This document shows positions 1 through 7,303 of a DNA stretch of 19,055 nt, piece by piece (the first letter of the stretch is position 1; each line of letters opens with the position of its first letter). Source of the DNA: Planctomycetaceae bacterium (GTDB lineage: Bacteria; Planctomycetota; Planctomycetia; Pirellulales; UBA1268); assembly GCA_005789975.1 (NCBI GenBank), contig SXWC01000110.1:1-19055 (forward strand). Reading direction: 5' to 3'. The notes below the pieces were generated by a model. The model made no database searches and was not told where the DNA came from. It was given only the letters and a program-made list of their open reading frames with translations. Both the position numbers and the translations under genes were made by a program.

Positions 1-165
1 CCCGGCCACGCCCGCAAGATGACGGCACGGCTGCTGGAGTTCGGGAAGCGGGTGCTCTACTACGAGAACATCGAAGGTGGCCACGGCGGCGCGGCCGACA
101 ACAAGCAGAAGGCGTTCATGGACGCCCTCGGCTGGACGTTCCTGGCCCGCGAACTCACCGAGTGA
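1..165 (+). CDS. Prolyl oligopeptidase family (S9) protein, C-terminal end
   Basis: This is the last 54 codons of a gene that begins left of the window, in frame from base 1 to the TGA at 163-165. The peptide contains a tyrosine pair, an ENIEGGHGG segment and then AADNKQ. In S9 prolyl oligopeptidases this stretch carries the catalytic histidine of the Ser-Asp-His triad, followed by the closing helix of the alpha/beta-hydrolase domain. The segment PGHARK just upstream fits the usual region after the catalytic aspartate. Enzymes of this family cleave short proline-containing peptides. Planctomycete copies are often exported, but the N-terminus that would show this is not visible. The subfamily cannot be decided from this piece. 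Confidence 0.85.
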   Translation, partial: PGHARKMTARLLEFGKRVLYYENIEGGHGGAADNKQKAFMDALGWTFLARELTE

Positions 166-417
166 CACCGCCGTTCTTCCAGGGATGCAGCCCGATGACG
201 GCAACATCGAAGGTGGCGACCAGACCGGCGTCCGAGGCAGGCGAAGAGGCTTCGATTTCGGGCCCGCCCGGCGACGTCACGGCCCGGACCGGCCCCCTTT
301 TCGCGGGATTTTTCGGGGCTTTTCGGCCATCCCCCCGGACCGCTTGCATACGGGCCGCCGGCGGGGCTACTCTTTTGGCCGCTGGGTGGTGAGGACTCCT
401 AGAGCCTGCACGCGATC
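166..417. other. Intergenic region with phased T-tracts
   Basis: About 250 bases without a credible gene. Short ORFs here have no recognisable content. Three T-runs (298-301, 309-313, 320-323), each followed by CG, are spaced about 11 bases apart in otherwise GC-rich DNA. Such phasing can bend DNA. The region must contain the promoter of the PEP-CTERM gene, but I see no strong -35/-10 pair. Confidence 0.4.
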
Positions 418-1218
418 ATGAGACACTTTTTTCTCGGACATCTCTGCCTCAGACATCTCTGTCTTGCCTCGCTGCTTGCGGTGGCCGCGGCGCCGAGCGC
501 TCGCGCCGCGAGCATCCTCATCGATTTCGGCAACGCCTCCACGTTCCGCGGCGTGACGTCGCCCGGCAACTGGAATAGCGTCGCCTTCGGATATACCGCA
601 AATCTCATCGATACCAGCGGCTCGGCCACGACGATCGACTGGGCTCCGGACGGCCTTGGTGACACCGACAGTTACAACAGCCTCATTGGCCCGACGACCA
701 ATCCTCCCACCTCCGGTGAGATCGCCCAGGCGCAGGCCAAGCTGAACGTGGGCACCCTCGGCAATCTGGCTCTGGGCGAGGCTGCGATCGACTTCTTCAA
801 GTCGAACAACGGCACCACGAACGTCGGTCGCTTCCAGCTGCAACAGATGATCCCCGGCCAACTCTACAACCTGACCTTCTATGGTTCGAAACAGTACGTC
901 GCAGCCGGGAATGAGCAGACTCGCTACAGCGTTTTCGACGATTCCGGCTACAGCAACCTGCTGGCCACCGGCACTCTCGTCGTCGGCACGACCAACGACA
1001 CCGGCAACCCGGGAAGCACCGTGACGCTCTCGAATCTCGTCGGTCCCTCCAATGCCAACAACATCTTCTACGTTCAGTGGGAAGGCGTGAACAACACCGC
1101 GGAAGGCTTCATCAACTCCATGGAGATCCAGCCGGTTCCGGAGCCTTCGACCTCCGTCCTGCTCGGACTCGCCTGCGTGGCACTCGCCGGGCTGTCTCGC
1201 CGTCGATCGCCGAAATGA
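418..1218 (+). CDS. PEP-CTERM sorting domain protein
   Basis: A 266-residue exported protein. Residues 1-30 form a signal peptide with a hydrophobic stretch and an ARA-A type cleavage site. The C-terminus (about residues 239-266) is a textbook PEP-CTERM signal: PVPEPST, then a hydrophobic segment VLLGLACVALAGL, then SRRRSPK. By family knowledge, such tails are recognised by an exosortase (EpsH/XrtA type) that processes the protein on its way to the cell surface or extracellular matrix. The middle is rich in Asn, Thr, Gly and Ser and looks like a beta-rich extracellular domain; I do not recognise a specific fold. The start is the only ATG preceding the signal peptide, although no strong ribosome binding site is visible. 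A small in-frame duplication lies within the signal peptide (436-465). No exosortase gene is in the window. Confidence 0.9.
   Translation: MRHFFLGHLCLRHLCLASLLAVAAAPSARAASILIDFGNASTFRGVTSPGNWNSVAFGYTANLIDTSGSATTIDWAPDGLGDTDSYNSLIGPTTNPPTSGEIAQAQAKLNVGTLGNLALGEAAIDFFKSNNGTTNVGRFQLQQMIPGQLYNLTFYGSKQYVAAGNEQTRYSVFDDSGYSNLLATGTLVVGTTNDTGNPGSTVTLSNLVGPSNANNIFYVQWEGVNNTAEGFINSMEIQPVPEPSTSVLLGLACVALAGLSRRRSPK
436..465 (+). repeat. Tandem 15-bp duplication in signal peptide
   Basis: Two adjacent 15-base units (436-450 and 451-465) match at 12 of 15 positions, with GACATCTCTG common to both. They encode GHLCL followed by RHLCL within the signal peptide of the PEP-CTERM protein. The reading frame is preserved because the unit is a multiple of three. 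Confidence 0.6.
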
Positions 1219-1223
1219 GCTGC

Positions 1224-1244
1224 GTCCCTGTGTGCCACAGGGAC
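1224..1244 (+). terminator. Perfect 9-bp hairpin after the PEP-CTERM gene
   Basis: GTCCCTGTG (1224-1232), a 3-base loop and CACAGGGAC (1236-1244) form a perfect stem five bases after the TGA at 1216-1218. There is no T-run after it, so it is either a non-canonical terminator or a 3'-end stabiliser. It also argues against the in-frame GTG at 1232 as the start of the next gene, because that codon is inside the stem. Confidence 0.55.
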
Positions 1245-1294
1245 CCATTCCCGCTCGGGCGCCGGAAGACCGGATGCCCTCCCAAGGGGCGATC

Positions 1295-2986
1295 ATGATG
1301 GCGGCTCGGGCAAAACTGCTTCATGGCCTGGCCGTCTCGGTGATCCTCGCCTGCGGATCGTGGGCCGTCGCCGCCGACACGATCGATCTCGAAAGCCTGC
1401 TGCGGGGCATGCTCGACCGGACCGCGATCGCGGAGTTTCCGCTGCCGGAGTTCACCTGCAAGCAGGCCAGCAGCTACAACCGGCGGGCGAAGATGCCCGG
1501 CCATCCCGACTGGTTCGCCGGCGGTGACTTCGACCAGTTCGAGGGGAGCGTCGAGGTCGGCGAACGCCGGGAATGGATCATGCTCGACGTGGACGGGCCG
1601 GGCGTCGTGACCCGCTGGTGGCTGACCCAGTTCCGGAATGCCGGAACGGTCCGAATCTACCTCGACGGGGCCACCGAACCGCTCGTCGCCGGACAGGGAA
1701 CCGTCTTGGTCGGCGGCGCTGAGGGCGGCCTCCTTGCCGGTCCGCCGTTGGCGAAGATCCTCAGCGGCGGCCGCAATCTCTACCTGCCGATACCCTTCAG
1801 CAAGCATTGCCGGATCACCTTCGAGAGTGCGACACCCGGTGCGGATTTCACGAAGGCGGAGCCGACGTTTTCCAACGAGTCGCTCTTCTACAACATCAAC
1901 TACCTTCAGTACCCCGCCGGGACCGCGGTGAAATCCCTGACGAGGGAGGACCTGGAGGCCAATCGCGGGCTGATCGACGAGGTCGGGCGGGAGCTTCTCC
2001 AGCCGGAAAACAACGTCCTCCCGATCCGACGCACGGTTGCGGGGGGCAAGGAGCGGCTCGCACCGGGCGCGGGCCTCGCCCGCGAAATCAGGGGGGGCGG
2101 CGCGATCGCCGTCCTGCGGATGAGGCTCGTCGCGACCGACCTCCCGCAGGCGATGCGCTCGACCGTGATCGAGGCCACCTTCGACGGGAAGCAGACCGTC
2201 AACGCGCCCGTCGGGGAGTTTTTTGGCGGCGGCCCCGGCCTCCATCCCTTCAAGGACTGGTGGCGGGCGGTGGACGAGGACGGCTGGCTGACCTGCTGGT
2301 GGCCCATGCCTTTCAGGGAATCGGCCGAAGTCCGCGTCGTCAACCGGGCAACCGAAGCATCCGTCGAGGTCAAGCTCGCCGACATCGGCATCGCCGACTG
2401 GCGCTGGACGGACCGGACGATGTTTTTCCACACCGCCTGGCGGGGTGACACCATGCTCCGCTTCGGCAGCAACACCGACCCGCAGCACATCAGCGACTGG
2501 AACTTCATCACCATCGCCGGAAAGGGCGTCTACGTCGGTGATTCGCTCTCTCTCTACAACCGGCCCGTGATGGGCGGCCCGCTCGGCCCGTGGTGGGGAG
2601 AGGGGGATGAAAAGATCTTCGTCGATGGGGAGGCCTTTCCCTCTCACTTCGGCACCGGCTCGGAGGACTACTACGGCTACGCCTTCAACGGTGGCTCTCC
2701 TTTCTCCACCCCCTTTCACTGCCAGCCCATGGCCCAGGGCAACTCGGGCGTCGGCCACACCACCAACGAGCGGGTGAGGATCCACGATCGGATTCCGTTC
2801 AAGACGGCTTTCGCGTTCGACATGGAGTTGTTTCACTGGCAACCGGACACCCGCAACGACTACGCCACCACGACGCACTGGTATGCCTTCCCCGGCGGCA
2901 CGGACAATGGGCAAGCCGGCCCGGAGAAGCTCCGCGAGAGGGTCGGCCAGCCGGGACCCGGTCCCGACAAGGCGACATCGCCCTGA
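1295..2986 (+). CDS. Secreted DUF2961 / GH172 family glycoside hydrolase-like protein
   Basis: A 563-residue exported protein. I chose the ATG at 1295 because AAGGGG (1284-1289) lies five bases upstream and the signal peptide (KLLHGLAVSVILACGSWAVA-A) then begins at once; ATG 1298 is equally possible. In-frame upstream starts at 1232 (GTG) and 1274 are less likely. DUF2961 signatures include GPGVVTRWWLT, the FGTGSEDYYGY block, and the C-terminal ELFHWQPDTRNDYATTTHWY. DUF2961 was reclassified as glycoside hydrolase family 172, which includes difructose-dianhydride I synthase/hydrolase and D-arabinan-degrading enzymes. Glu457 in the GSED motif and Glu436 in WWGEGDE are 21 residues apart, matching the catalytic pair I recall from the founding enzyme (E270/E291). 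The substrate here is unknown; a furanosidic plant or microbial glycan is a reasonable guess. It probably acts in the periplasm or outside the cell. Confidence 0.88.
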   Translation: MMAARAKLLHGLAVSVILACGSWAVAADTIDLESLLRGMLDRTAIAEFPLPEFTCKQASSYNRRAKMPGHPDWFAGGDFDQFEGSVEVGERREWIMLDVDGPGVVTRWWLTQFRNAGTVRIYLDGATEPLVAGQGTVLVGGAEGGLLAGPPLAKILSGGRNLYLPIPFSKHCRITFESATPGADFTKAEPTFSNESLFYNINYLQYPAGTAVKSLTREDLEANRGLIDEVGRELLQPENNVLPIRRTVAGGKERLAPGAGLAREIRGGGAIAVLRMRLVATDLPQAMRSTVIEATFDGKQTVNAPVGEFFGGGPGLHPFKDWWRAVDEDGWLTCWWPMPFRESAEVRVVNRATEASVEVKLADIGIADWRWTDRTMFFHTAWRGDTMLRFGSNTDPQHISDWNFITIAGKGVYVGDSLSLYNRPVMGGPLGPWWGEGDEKIFVDGEAFPSHFGTGSEDYYGYAFNGGSPFSTPFHCQPMAQGNSGVGHTTNERVRIHDRIPFKTAFAFDMELFHWQPDTRNDYATTTHWYAFPGGTDNGQAGPEKLRERVGQPGPGPDKATSP

Positions 2987-2993
2987 TTCCTCC

Positions 2994-3024
2994 CGCTCCC
3001 CCGCGACGCCAGACGGAGGGAGCG
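2994..3024 (+). terminator. Possible hairpin after the GH172 gene
   Basis: CGCTCCC (2994-3000) and GGGAGCG (3018-3024) can pair around a 17-base loop, eight bases after the stop codon. There is no T-run and the loop is long, so this is only a candidate transcript end. Confidence 0.25.
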
Positions 3025-3089
3025 CCGGCAAGAGGGGCAGGCTGGGGGGAGGGCCGGCCGCGGAGGCCCGGCGCCGCGGGTCATTGCCG

Positions 3090-3118
3090 CTGACGGGCTC
3101 ACCCGACGGCTGTATACG
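3090..3118 (+). promoter_or_regulatory. Candidate promoter of the glycosyltransferase/PqqD/kinase operon
   Basis: CTGACG (3090-3095) and TATACG (3113-3118) are 17 bases apart, with four of six matches each to sigma-70 consensus boxes. They end about 30 bases before the RgpF-like start codon. It is the best pair in the 162-base gap, but a weak match. Confidence 0.28.
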
Positions 3119-3148
3119 TCCCGCAGACGATTCCTCCCGGTTCGGCCC

Positions 3149-4006
3149 ATGAAACGCCGCTGTCTCATCTACGCGCATTGGGATGTGAATGGCATCGTCG
3201 ATGCCCATGTCCTGCACGCGCTCGAGGTGTACCGCCGGGCCGTCGATCTGATCGTGTTCGTTTCCACCAACTATCAGGTGCCCTCGCCGGAGTTGGAGGC
3301 GGTCAGCGATCGGATCATCGTCCGCGACAACACCGGCTTCGACCTGGGGAGCTGGCAGGCCGCCCTGGCAACGATCGACGCGTCACGATTCGACGAGGTG
3401 CTCTTCGCGAACAGCAGCGCGTTCGGGCCGCTCTGGCCGATCGAACGCGTCTTCGAGTCGCCGGCCATCCAGGATGCCGACGTCTGGGGAATGACCATCT
3501 CCAAACAGCATGTCGCTCACCTGCAGTCGTATTTCATGGGGATGTCGAGGCAGACGATCGAGTCGCCCTTCGGCAGGCGGTTGTGGGGTGAGATCAGGCC
3601 GTTTCAGCGCAAGGTGGACGCGATCGAAGCCTACGAACTGCGTTGGCTGACGCGGTGCGAGGCCGCCGGATTGCGGGTCCGCGCGGTATATGACGCACGG
3701 CGGGAAACCGGCCGGATCGCGTTCGGGGAATGGTTGGCGAACGGCTGCCGCTTCGTGCGGCGGCAAGCGGAGGGGCGTCGGTATCGCCGCGAAGCGCGGC
3801 GACGACACCACAACCCGAACCACATGCATTGGAAGCGCGTGCTCGAGACGGGTGTGCCGCTCATCAAGGTCGATCTGTTCACCCGCAATCCGTGCGGCCT
3901 GCGACTGTCCCGCATCCGTCGCTGGATCGAACGGCACACCGACTACCCGTACGACCTGATCCATGACCACGTCAGTCGTGTCGCGCGGAACCGCCTGGCC
4001 GCCTGA
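3149..4006 (+). CDS. RgpF-like (rhamnan synthesis F family) protein
   Basis: A 285-residue cytoplasmic protein of the rhamnan synthesis F / RgpF family (PF05045), involved in assembling rhamnose-containing or related surface polysaccharides. Family landmarks occur in order. The opening YAHWDVNGIVDAHVLHAL is at residues 8-25. RDNTGFDLGSWQAAL (59-73) is the typical R-N-x-G-[YF]-D-[FL]-G-x-W block. Next comes FDEVLFANSSAFGPL (81-95), the counterpart of NDSxxGP, then DVWGMTISKQHVAHLQSYF (111-129). The HNPNHMHW and PLIKVDLFTRNP segments lie near the C-terminus. No membrane segment is seen. The start is the ATG at 3149; the ribosome binding site is weak. It is the first gene of the plus-strand operon and is followed after 27 to 54 bases by a GT4 enzyme. 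The exact donor and acceptor are unknown. Confidence 0.85.
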   Translation: MKRRCLIYAHWDVNGIVDAHVLHALEVYRRAVDLIVFVSTNYQVPSPELEAVSDRIIVRDNTGFDLGSWQAALATIDASRFDEVLFANSSAFGPLWPIERVFESPAIQDADVWGMTISKQHVAHLQSYFMGMSRQTIESPFGRRLWGEIRPFQRKVDAIEAYELRWLTRCEAAGLRVRAVYDARRETGRIAFGEWLANGCRFVRRQAEGRRYRREARRRHHNPNHMHWKRVLETGVPLIKVDLFTRNPCGLRLSRIRRWIERHTDYPYDLIHDHVSRVARNRLAA

Positions 4007-4060
4007 ATCGCCCCCGCTGGAGCCTGCACCACCGTGAACGCGTCGCTGGCGGAGCATCCG

Positions 4061-5149
4061 ATGCCTGCGGGTCCGGCCCGGCTCCCGGCAGCGGGCCGCC
4101 ACGGCCCGCTGCGGATCGCCATCTGCGAGGCCGGGCCGCTCACGCCCGATCGTGATGCCGGCTGCCGCGCCGTCGCCGATCTCATCTCGGCCGCTCGCGG
4201 ACTGGGCTGCGACGTGCTCGTCGGCGACGAGTCGGCCGGAGCGCTGCCCGAGCGGGTGCGGAGTTTCTTCCCGGACATCGTGCTCCTGAGCCGCCCCGGG
4301 CTCTTCGCCCGCCTGCATGGCAGCCTGGCCGACGTGCCGGCGCCGAAGGTGTTCTTCGCCCACGACCTGCACCACGTGCGGCTCGGCCTGCAGCGGGCCT
4401 TCGATCCGACGCTCGATCCCCGCGCGGCCGACGTGATGCGGCTCGTGGAGGACTTTTGCTTCCGCACCGCCGATCTCGCGGTGGTGCCGACCTCCGCCGA
4501 GGCCCGGGCCGCGGTGACCGCGTTTCCCGGAGCGGCCGTGGTGGCCGTCCCCTACTTCGCCATGCCGACGGAGCCGCGCATGCCGCGGCCAACCGGACCG
4601 ACTCGCCTCGTCTTCGTGGGCGGCGCGGCCCACGCCCCCAATCGTGACGGCATCGCCTGGTTCATCCGTGAGATCTGGCCCGGTGTGCGGGCGCGCCATC
4701 CGCGTGCATCCCTCTCCGTGTGCGGCGCCTGGCCCCCCGGGCTGACCGCGGCGCTCCAGCATCCCGGCGTCGAGTTTCACGGGCCGCTTTCCGAGACGGA
4801 TCTCGCCCTCGTCATGCGCCGCTCGATGGTCGGCATCGCACCGCTGCGATTCGGTGCGGGGCTCAAACGCAAGACCCTCGACTATCTCTCCCGCGGCCTG
4901 CCGGTGGTGGCCACCGAGTTTGGCGTCGAGGGGCTGCCGCAGGGTGTCCACGGCCGCGACGCGGCCGGTGTGCTCGTCCGCTCACATCCCGCGGAATGGA
5001 TCGACGCGATCGATCGCCTGGTTGGCGACGCCGCGGCCTGGCACTGTCTGTCGCGGGAAGGGCATGCGTTCATCTCGGCGTCGTTTTCCCCCGCTCTCCA
5101 TCGGGAGGGCATTCGCAGCATCCTCGTGTCACTGGGAGTGTGTCCATGA
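4061..5149 (+). CDS. GT4-type glycosyltransferase (GT-B fold)
   Basis: A 362-residue glycosyltransferase with the C-terminal Rossmann half of the GT4/glycos_transf_1 family. RLVFVGGAAHAPNRDGIAWF opens the nucleotide-sugar domain, and PLRFGAGLKRKTLDYLSRGL followed by PVVATEFGVEGL is the donor-binding signature. The N-terminal half has a Rossmann-like opening (LRIAICEAGPL) and a KVFFAHDLHHVRLG segment. I chose ATG 4061 because GGAG at 4051-4054 lies six bases upstream. A GTG at 4034, which adds nine residues, is an alternative with a more distant GGAG. The gene ends in an ATGA overlap with the PqqD-like gene, implying coupled translation. It likely transfers a sugar to a surface polysaccharide or to the product handled by the downstream cassette. 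Confidence 0.85.
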   Translation: MPAGPARLPAAGRHGPLRIAICEAGPLTPDRDAGCRAVADLISAARGLGCDVLVGDESAGALPERVRSFFPDIVLLSRPGLFARLHGSLADVPAPKVFFAHDLHHVRLGLQRAFDPTLDPRAADVMRLVEDFCFRTADLAVVPTSAEARAAVTAFPGAAVVAVPYFAMPTEPRMPRPTGPTRLVFVGGAAHAPNRDGIAWFIREIWPGVRARHPRASLSVCGAWPPGLTAALQHPGVEFHGPLSETDLALVMRRSMVGIAPLRFGAGLKRKTLDYLSRGLPVVATEFGVEGLPQGVHGRDAAGVLVRSHPAEWIDAIDRLVGDAAAWHCLSREGHAFISASFSPALHREGIRSILVSLGVCP

Positions 5150-5568
5150 ATTGCATCAATTCAGCGCAGCGTTACCGCATCAATGCACCCGCCGTCATCT
5201 ATGACCGCGGCGCGGGGCAGACCGTCGTCATCAATCTGCTCACCGGGCATTACTTCCGCCTCGACGAGGCCTCGACCGCCCTCTGGGATCGGCTGGAGAC
5301 GGCGCCGTCGCCGGCTGCCTTGATCGACTCGTGCAGCAACGCGGGCGATCTCGCGGCCCGCCTCCCCGCCATCGTGGACGAGCTTCACGGGCACGGGCTG
5401 ATCACCGCCGTCGATGCCGACGGCCCTCAGCCGGAGCAGGCGACAGGACCGTGGACCTTCGGCGGCTTTGCACTCGAAAGCTTCACCGACCTGGAAGACA
5501 TCCTCGGCCTCGACCCGATCCACGAGGCCGACCCCACGGCGGGCTGGCCGCAGGCCCGCGTTGCATGA
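5146..5568 (+). CDS. PqqD-like (RRE-type) protein with DPIHxxD...GWP tail
   Basis: A 140-residue protein. Residues about 10-90 resemble the PqqD family (PF05402), the winged-helix fold that serves as RiPP recognition element in many peptide-modification systems: VVINLLTGHYFRLDEAST (27-44), then ALWDRLE, then a helical region and a GLITAV beta-strand. Residues about 100-140 form an extension with the order FTDLEDILGLDPIHEADP then TAGWPQARVA. I recall a similar DPIHxxD...GWP block at the end of other uncharacterised PqqD-like proteins, which would make it a conserved functional tail. The start overlaps the preceding stop as ATGA, with GGGAG (5134-5138) seven bases upstream. The stop overlaps the next gene in the same way. 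The obvious role is presenting a peptide, possibly its own tail, to the neighbouring kinase and transferases. PqqD in PQQ synthesis itself is unlikely, since no pqqA/C/E lies nearby. Confidence 0.8.
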   Translation: MNCINSAQRYRINAPAVIYDRGAGQTVVINLLTGHYFRLDEASTALWDRLETAPSPAALIDSCSNAGDLAARLPAIVDELHGHGLITAVDADGPQPEQATGPWTFGGFALESFTDLEDILGLDPIHEADPTAGWPQARVA

Positions 5569-6590
5569 CGCTCCTCGGACGCCTGGCACAGTGGCTGACC
5601 AACCGCCTCGACGAGGCGGGACGGTCACCGCACGACCGGCCCCTCCGCTTCCACTTCGGGAGCCGTGATCTCGTCGTCGGCGGTGCGGCGGAGCAGATGC
5701 GCCGCGTCGAAACACGCGGGCTGTGGCCCGCGACCGGTCGGCGGCCCGAACTCGGGCTCACCATCCTGCCCGCCGAGGCGCTCTGCGAACTGCCCGACTG
5801 CAGCGGTCTCCGCCGGGGCTCCTACGGCTGCATCATCGATGCCGACACGGCACGCGGGGTGCGGCCCCCGCAGGAGTTGGCGCCGTGGCTGGTCTGTCTG
5901 GAGCCGGAGCGGGGATTTCTTCTGGCCTACGATCCCGACCGCAGGGCCGCACTGCTCGTGCCGGGTCGCGCGGTCGCCCCCCGCGAACACGCCGAGTTCT
6001 GCCGGCCGCTGCTCCACTGGGCGGCAATCGCGGATGGTCATGTGTTGCTCCACGCGGCCGCCGTCGTTCGCGGCGATCGTGGGCTGGTCGTCGCCGGCGC
6101 GGGCCGCGCGGGCAAGACCACGCTGGTTCGCGCCTGCCTCGCCGCCGGCTTCGAGTATCTCGGCGACAACGTGGTGGAACTGGATGCCGCCACCGCCGGC
6201 CGGGCGGTGTGGGGCGTCTACCCCACGCTCAAGGTGCGTCCGGGCGGACCGGAGTTTCCGCGCCGCGAGACCGCTGCGGTGGCCTGGGACGATCAGGCCC
6301 GCAAGGAAATCCACTTTCTCGGCGGCCCGCAGGGGGTGGGATTCCGTCCCCTGGTCGCCGACCACACGGCCACGCTCGTGCTGACGGAGAACGGCCCGGC
6401 AGAGCTCGCCCCCGTCGCCGCCGCGACGGCGTTCTTCGCCACCGCCCCGAACACGATCGCCCAGTTTCCGTTCTTCCAGGCCGCGGCCTTCAGCCGGCTG
6501 CGGCTGGTGAGCGAGCGGGCTGCGACCTACACCGCCGGACGGCTGCCGCTGGCCCGCATCGCCGAGCACGTGGAGCGGTTGGTCGCATGA
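5565..6590 (+). CDS. HprK-like serine kinase domain protein
   Basis: A 341-residue protein whose C-terminal half matches the HPr-kinase-like fold. LLHAAAVVRGDRGLVVAGAG leads into the Walker A P-loop GAGRAGKT (residues 178-185), followed by a helix and GFEYLGDN. There, Asp201 sits where HprK-type kinases have an SDD/GDD acidic motif. Kinases of this type accompany PqqD-like proteins in several clusters, including the tailoring kinases of paeninodin-type lasso peptides, where they phosphorylate the peptide C-terminus. The N-terminal 160 residues match nothing I recognise. True HPr kinase activity in sugar regulation is unlikely in this context: the protein lacks an obvious HprK N-terminal domain and sits inside a glycosylation operon. 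The start is the ATG at 5565, overlapping the upstream stop (ATGA). The gene ends with another ATGA overlap. Confidence 0.8.
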   Translation: MTLLGRLAQWLTNRLDEAGRSPHDRPLRFHFGSRDLVVGGAAEQMRRVETRGLWPATGRRPELGLTILPAEALCELPDCSGLRRGSYGCIIDADTARGVRPPQELAPWLVCLEPERGFLLAYDPDRRAALLVPGRAVAPREHAEFCRPLLHWAAIADGHVLLHAAAVVRGDRGLVVAGAGRAGKTTLVRACLAAGFEYLGDNVVELDAATAGRAVWGVYPTLKVRPGGPEFPRRETAAVAWDDQARKEIHFLGGPQGVGFRPLVADHTATLVLTENGPAELAPVAAATAFFATAPNTIAQFPFFQAAAFSRLRLVSERAATYTAGRLPLARIAEHVERLVA

Positions 6591-7303
6591 GCATCGCCAT
6601 CGACATCGTAATCCCGGTCCACAACGGCGCGGCATTCGTCCGCCGCGCGGTGGAGAGCGTGTTGTCGCAGGAGGGCACGTGGGATCTGCGGGTGTTCGCC
6701 GTCGACGACGGCTCGACGGACGAATCGCCCCGGGTGCTCGCCCGGCTGGCCGACGCGTGCCCGCGGCTCACGGTCCTGTCCCACGCCACGCCCCGCGGGG
6801 CGGCGGCGGCCCGAAATCGTGGCGTGGCCGCGGGCGGGGCCGATTTCGTCGCCTTCCTCGATCAGGACGACGAATGGGTGCCGGGGAAATTGCTGCTGCA
6901 GATCCCGCTGTTCGTCGCCGACGCGAGCCTGATGTATGCCGTGGGCCAACAGCGTTTCGTGCTCGCCGACGGCCTGGCCCGTCCGGCCTGGTGCCGGCCC
7001 GAGTGGCTGGCCGGCCCGCAGGCCGGCTTTCTGCCGAGTGCGCTGGTGGTCCGTCGGACGGCGTGGCGAATCGTCGGACCGCTCGACGAGGCGCTCTTGA
7101 TCGGTGCGGACGACGTCGCATGGTTCGCCCGGGCCCGAGACCTCGGGCTGCCCCATGCGGTCGTGCCTGAGGTGGTGGTCCACCGCCACGTCCACGCCCG
7201 CAATGCCTCCGCCGACACGGGCGTGAGCAACCGGGCGGTGCTGGAAGTCGTCCGTCGCAAACTGCTCGCCGGGAGGCCTGCCCCGCATGCCGACGACCGT
7301 TGA
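6587..7303 (+). CDS. GT2 family glycosyltransferase
   Basis: A 238-residue GT-A fold glycosyltransferase. IDIVIPVHNGAAFVRRAVES starts the domain. VDDGSTD (residues 39-45) supplies the nucleotide-binding aspartates, ARNRGVA is the usual mid-domain helix, and FLDQDDEW (90-97) contains the DxD metal-binding motif (Asp92, Asp94). A downstream GADDVAWFARARDLG segment resembles the acceptor/catalytic base region of GT2 enzymes. The protein is short, with no membrane segment or C-terminal domain. It starts in an ATGA overlap with the kinase gene and its end overlaps the next GT2 gene by 17 bases. It likely adds a sugar to the same substrate as the other operon transferases. Confidence 0.88.
   Translation: MSIAIDIVIPVHNGAAFVRRAVESVLSQEGTWDLRVFAVDDGSTDESPRVLARLADACPRLTVLSHATPRGAAAARNRGVAAGGADFVAFLDQDDEWVPGKLLLQIPLFVADASLMYAVGQQRFVLADGLARPAWCRPEWLAGPQAGFLPSALVVRRTAWRIVGPLDEALLIGADDVAWFARARDLGLPHAVVPEVVVHRHVHARNASADTGVSNRAVLEVVRRKLLAGRPAPHADDR

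Noticed and set aside
162..392. Small plus-strand open frame right after the prolyl oligopeptidase gene
   Set aside because: It begins at a GTG overlapping the upstream stop, but its translation has no recognisable content and no ribosome binding site supports it.
1232..1294. Upstream GTG (1232) and ATG (1274) starts for the GH172 gene
   Set aside because: The GTG is inside the 9-bp hairpin, and both would put a non-hydrophobic leader in front of the signal peptide. The AAGGGG site favours 1295/1298.
1112..3217. Long minus-strand open frame of about 700 codons opposite the PEP-CTERM and GH172 genes
   Set aside because: It is an antisense shadow of two well-supported genes; its translation has no recognisable domain and is the usual result of GC-rich codon bias.
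3383..4951. Minus-strand open frame of about 520 codons across the RgpF-like and GT4 genes
   Set aside because: Shadow frame: low-complexity Arg/Gly/His-rich translation and no family resemblance.
5506..5568. The tail of the PqqD-like protein as a genuine lasso core peptide
   Set aside because: Acidic residues sit at plausible ring positions, but the leader Thr is missing, no cyclase or protease is nearby, and the tail is fused to the recognition domain. It is kept only as a hypothesis in the findings.
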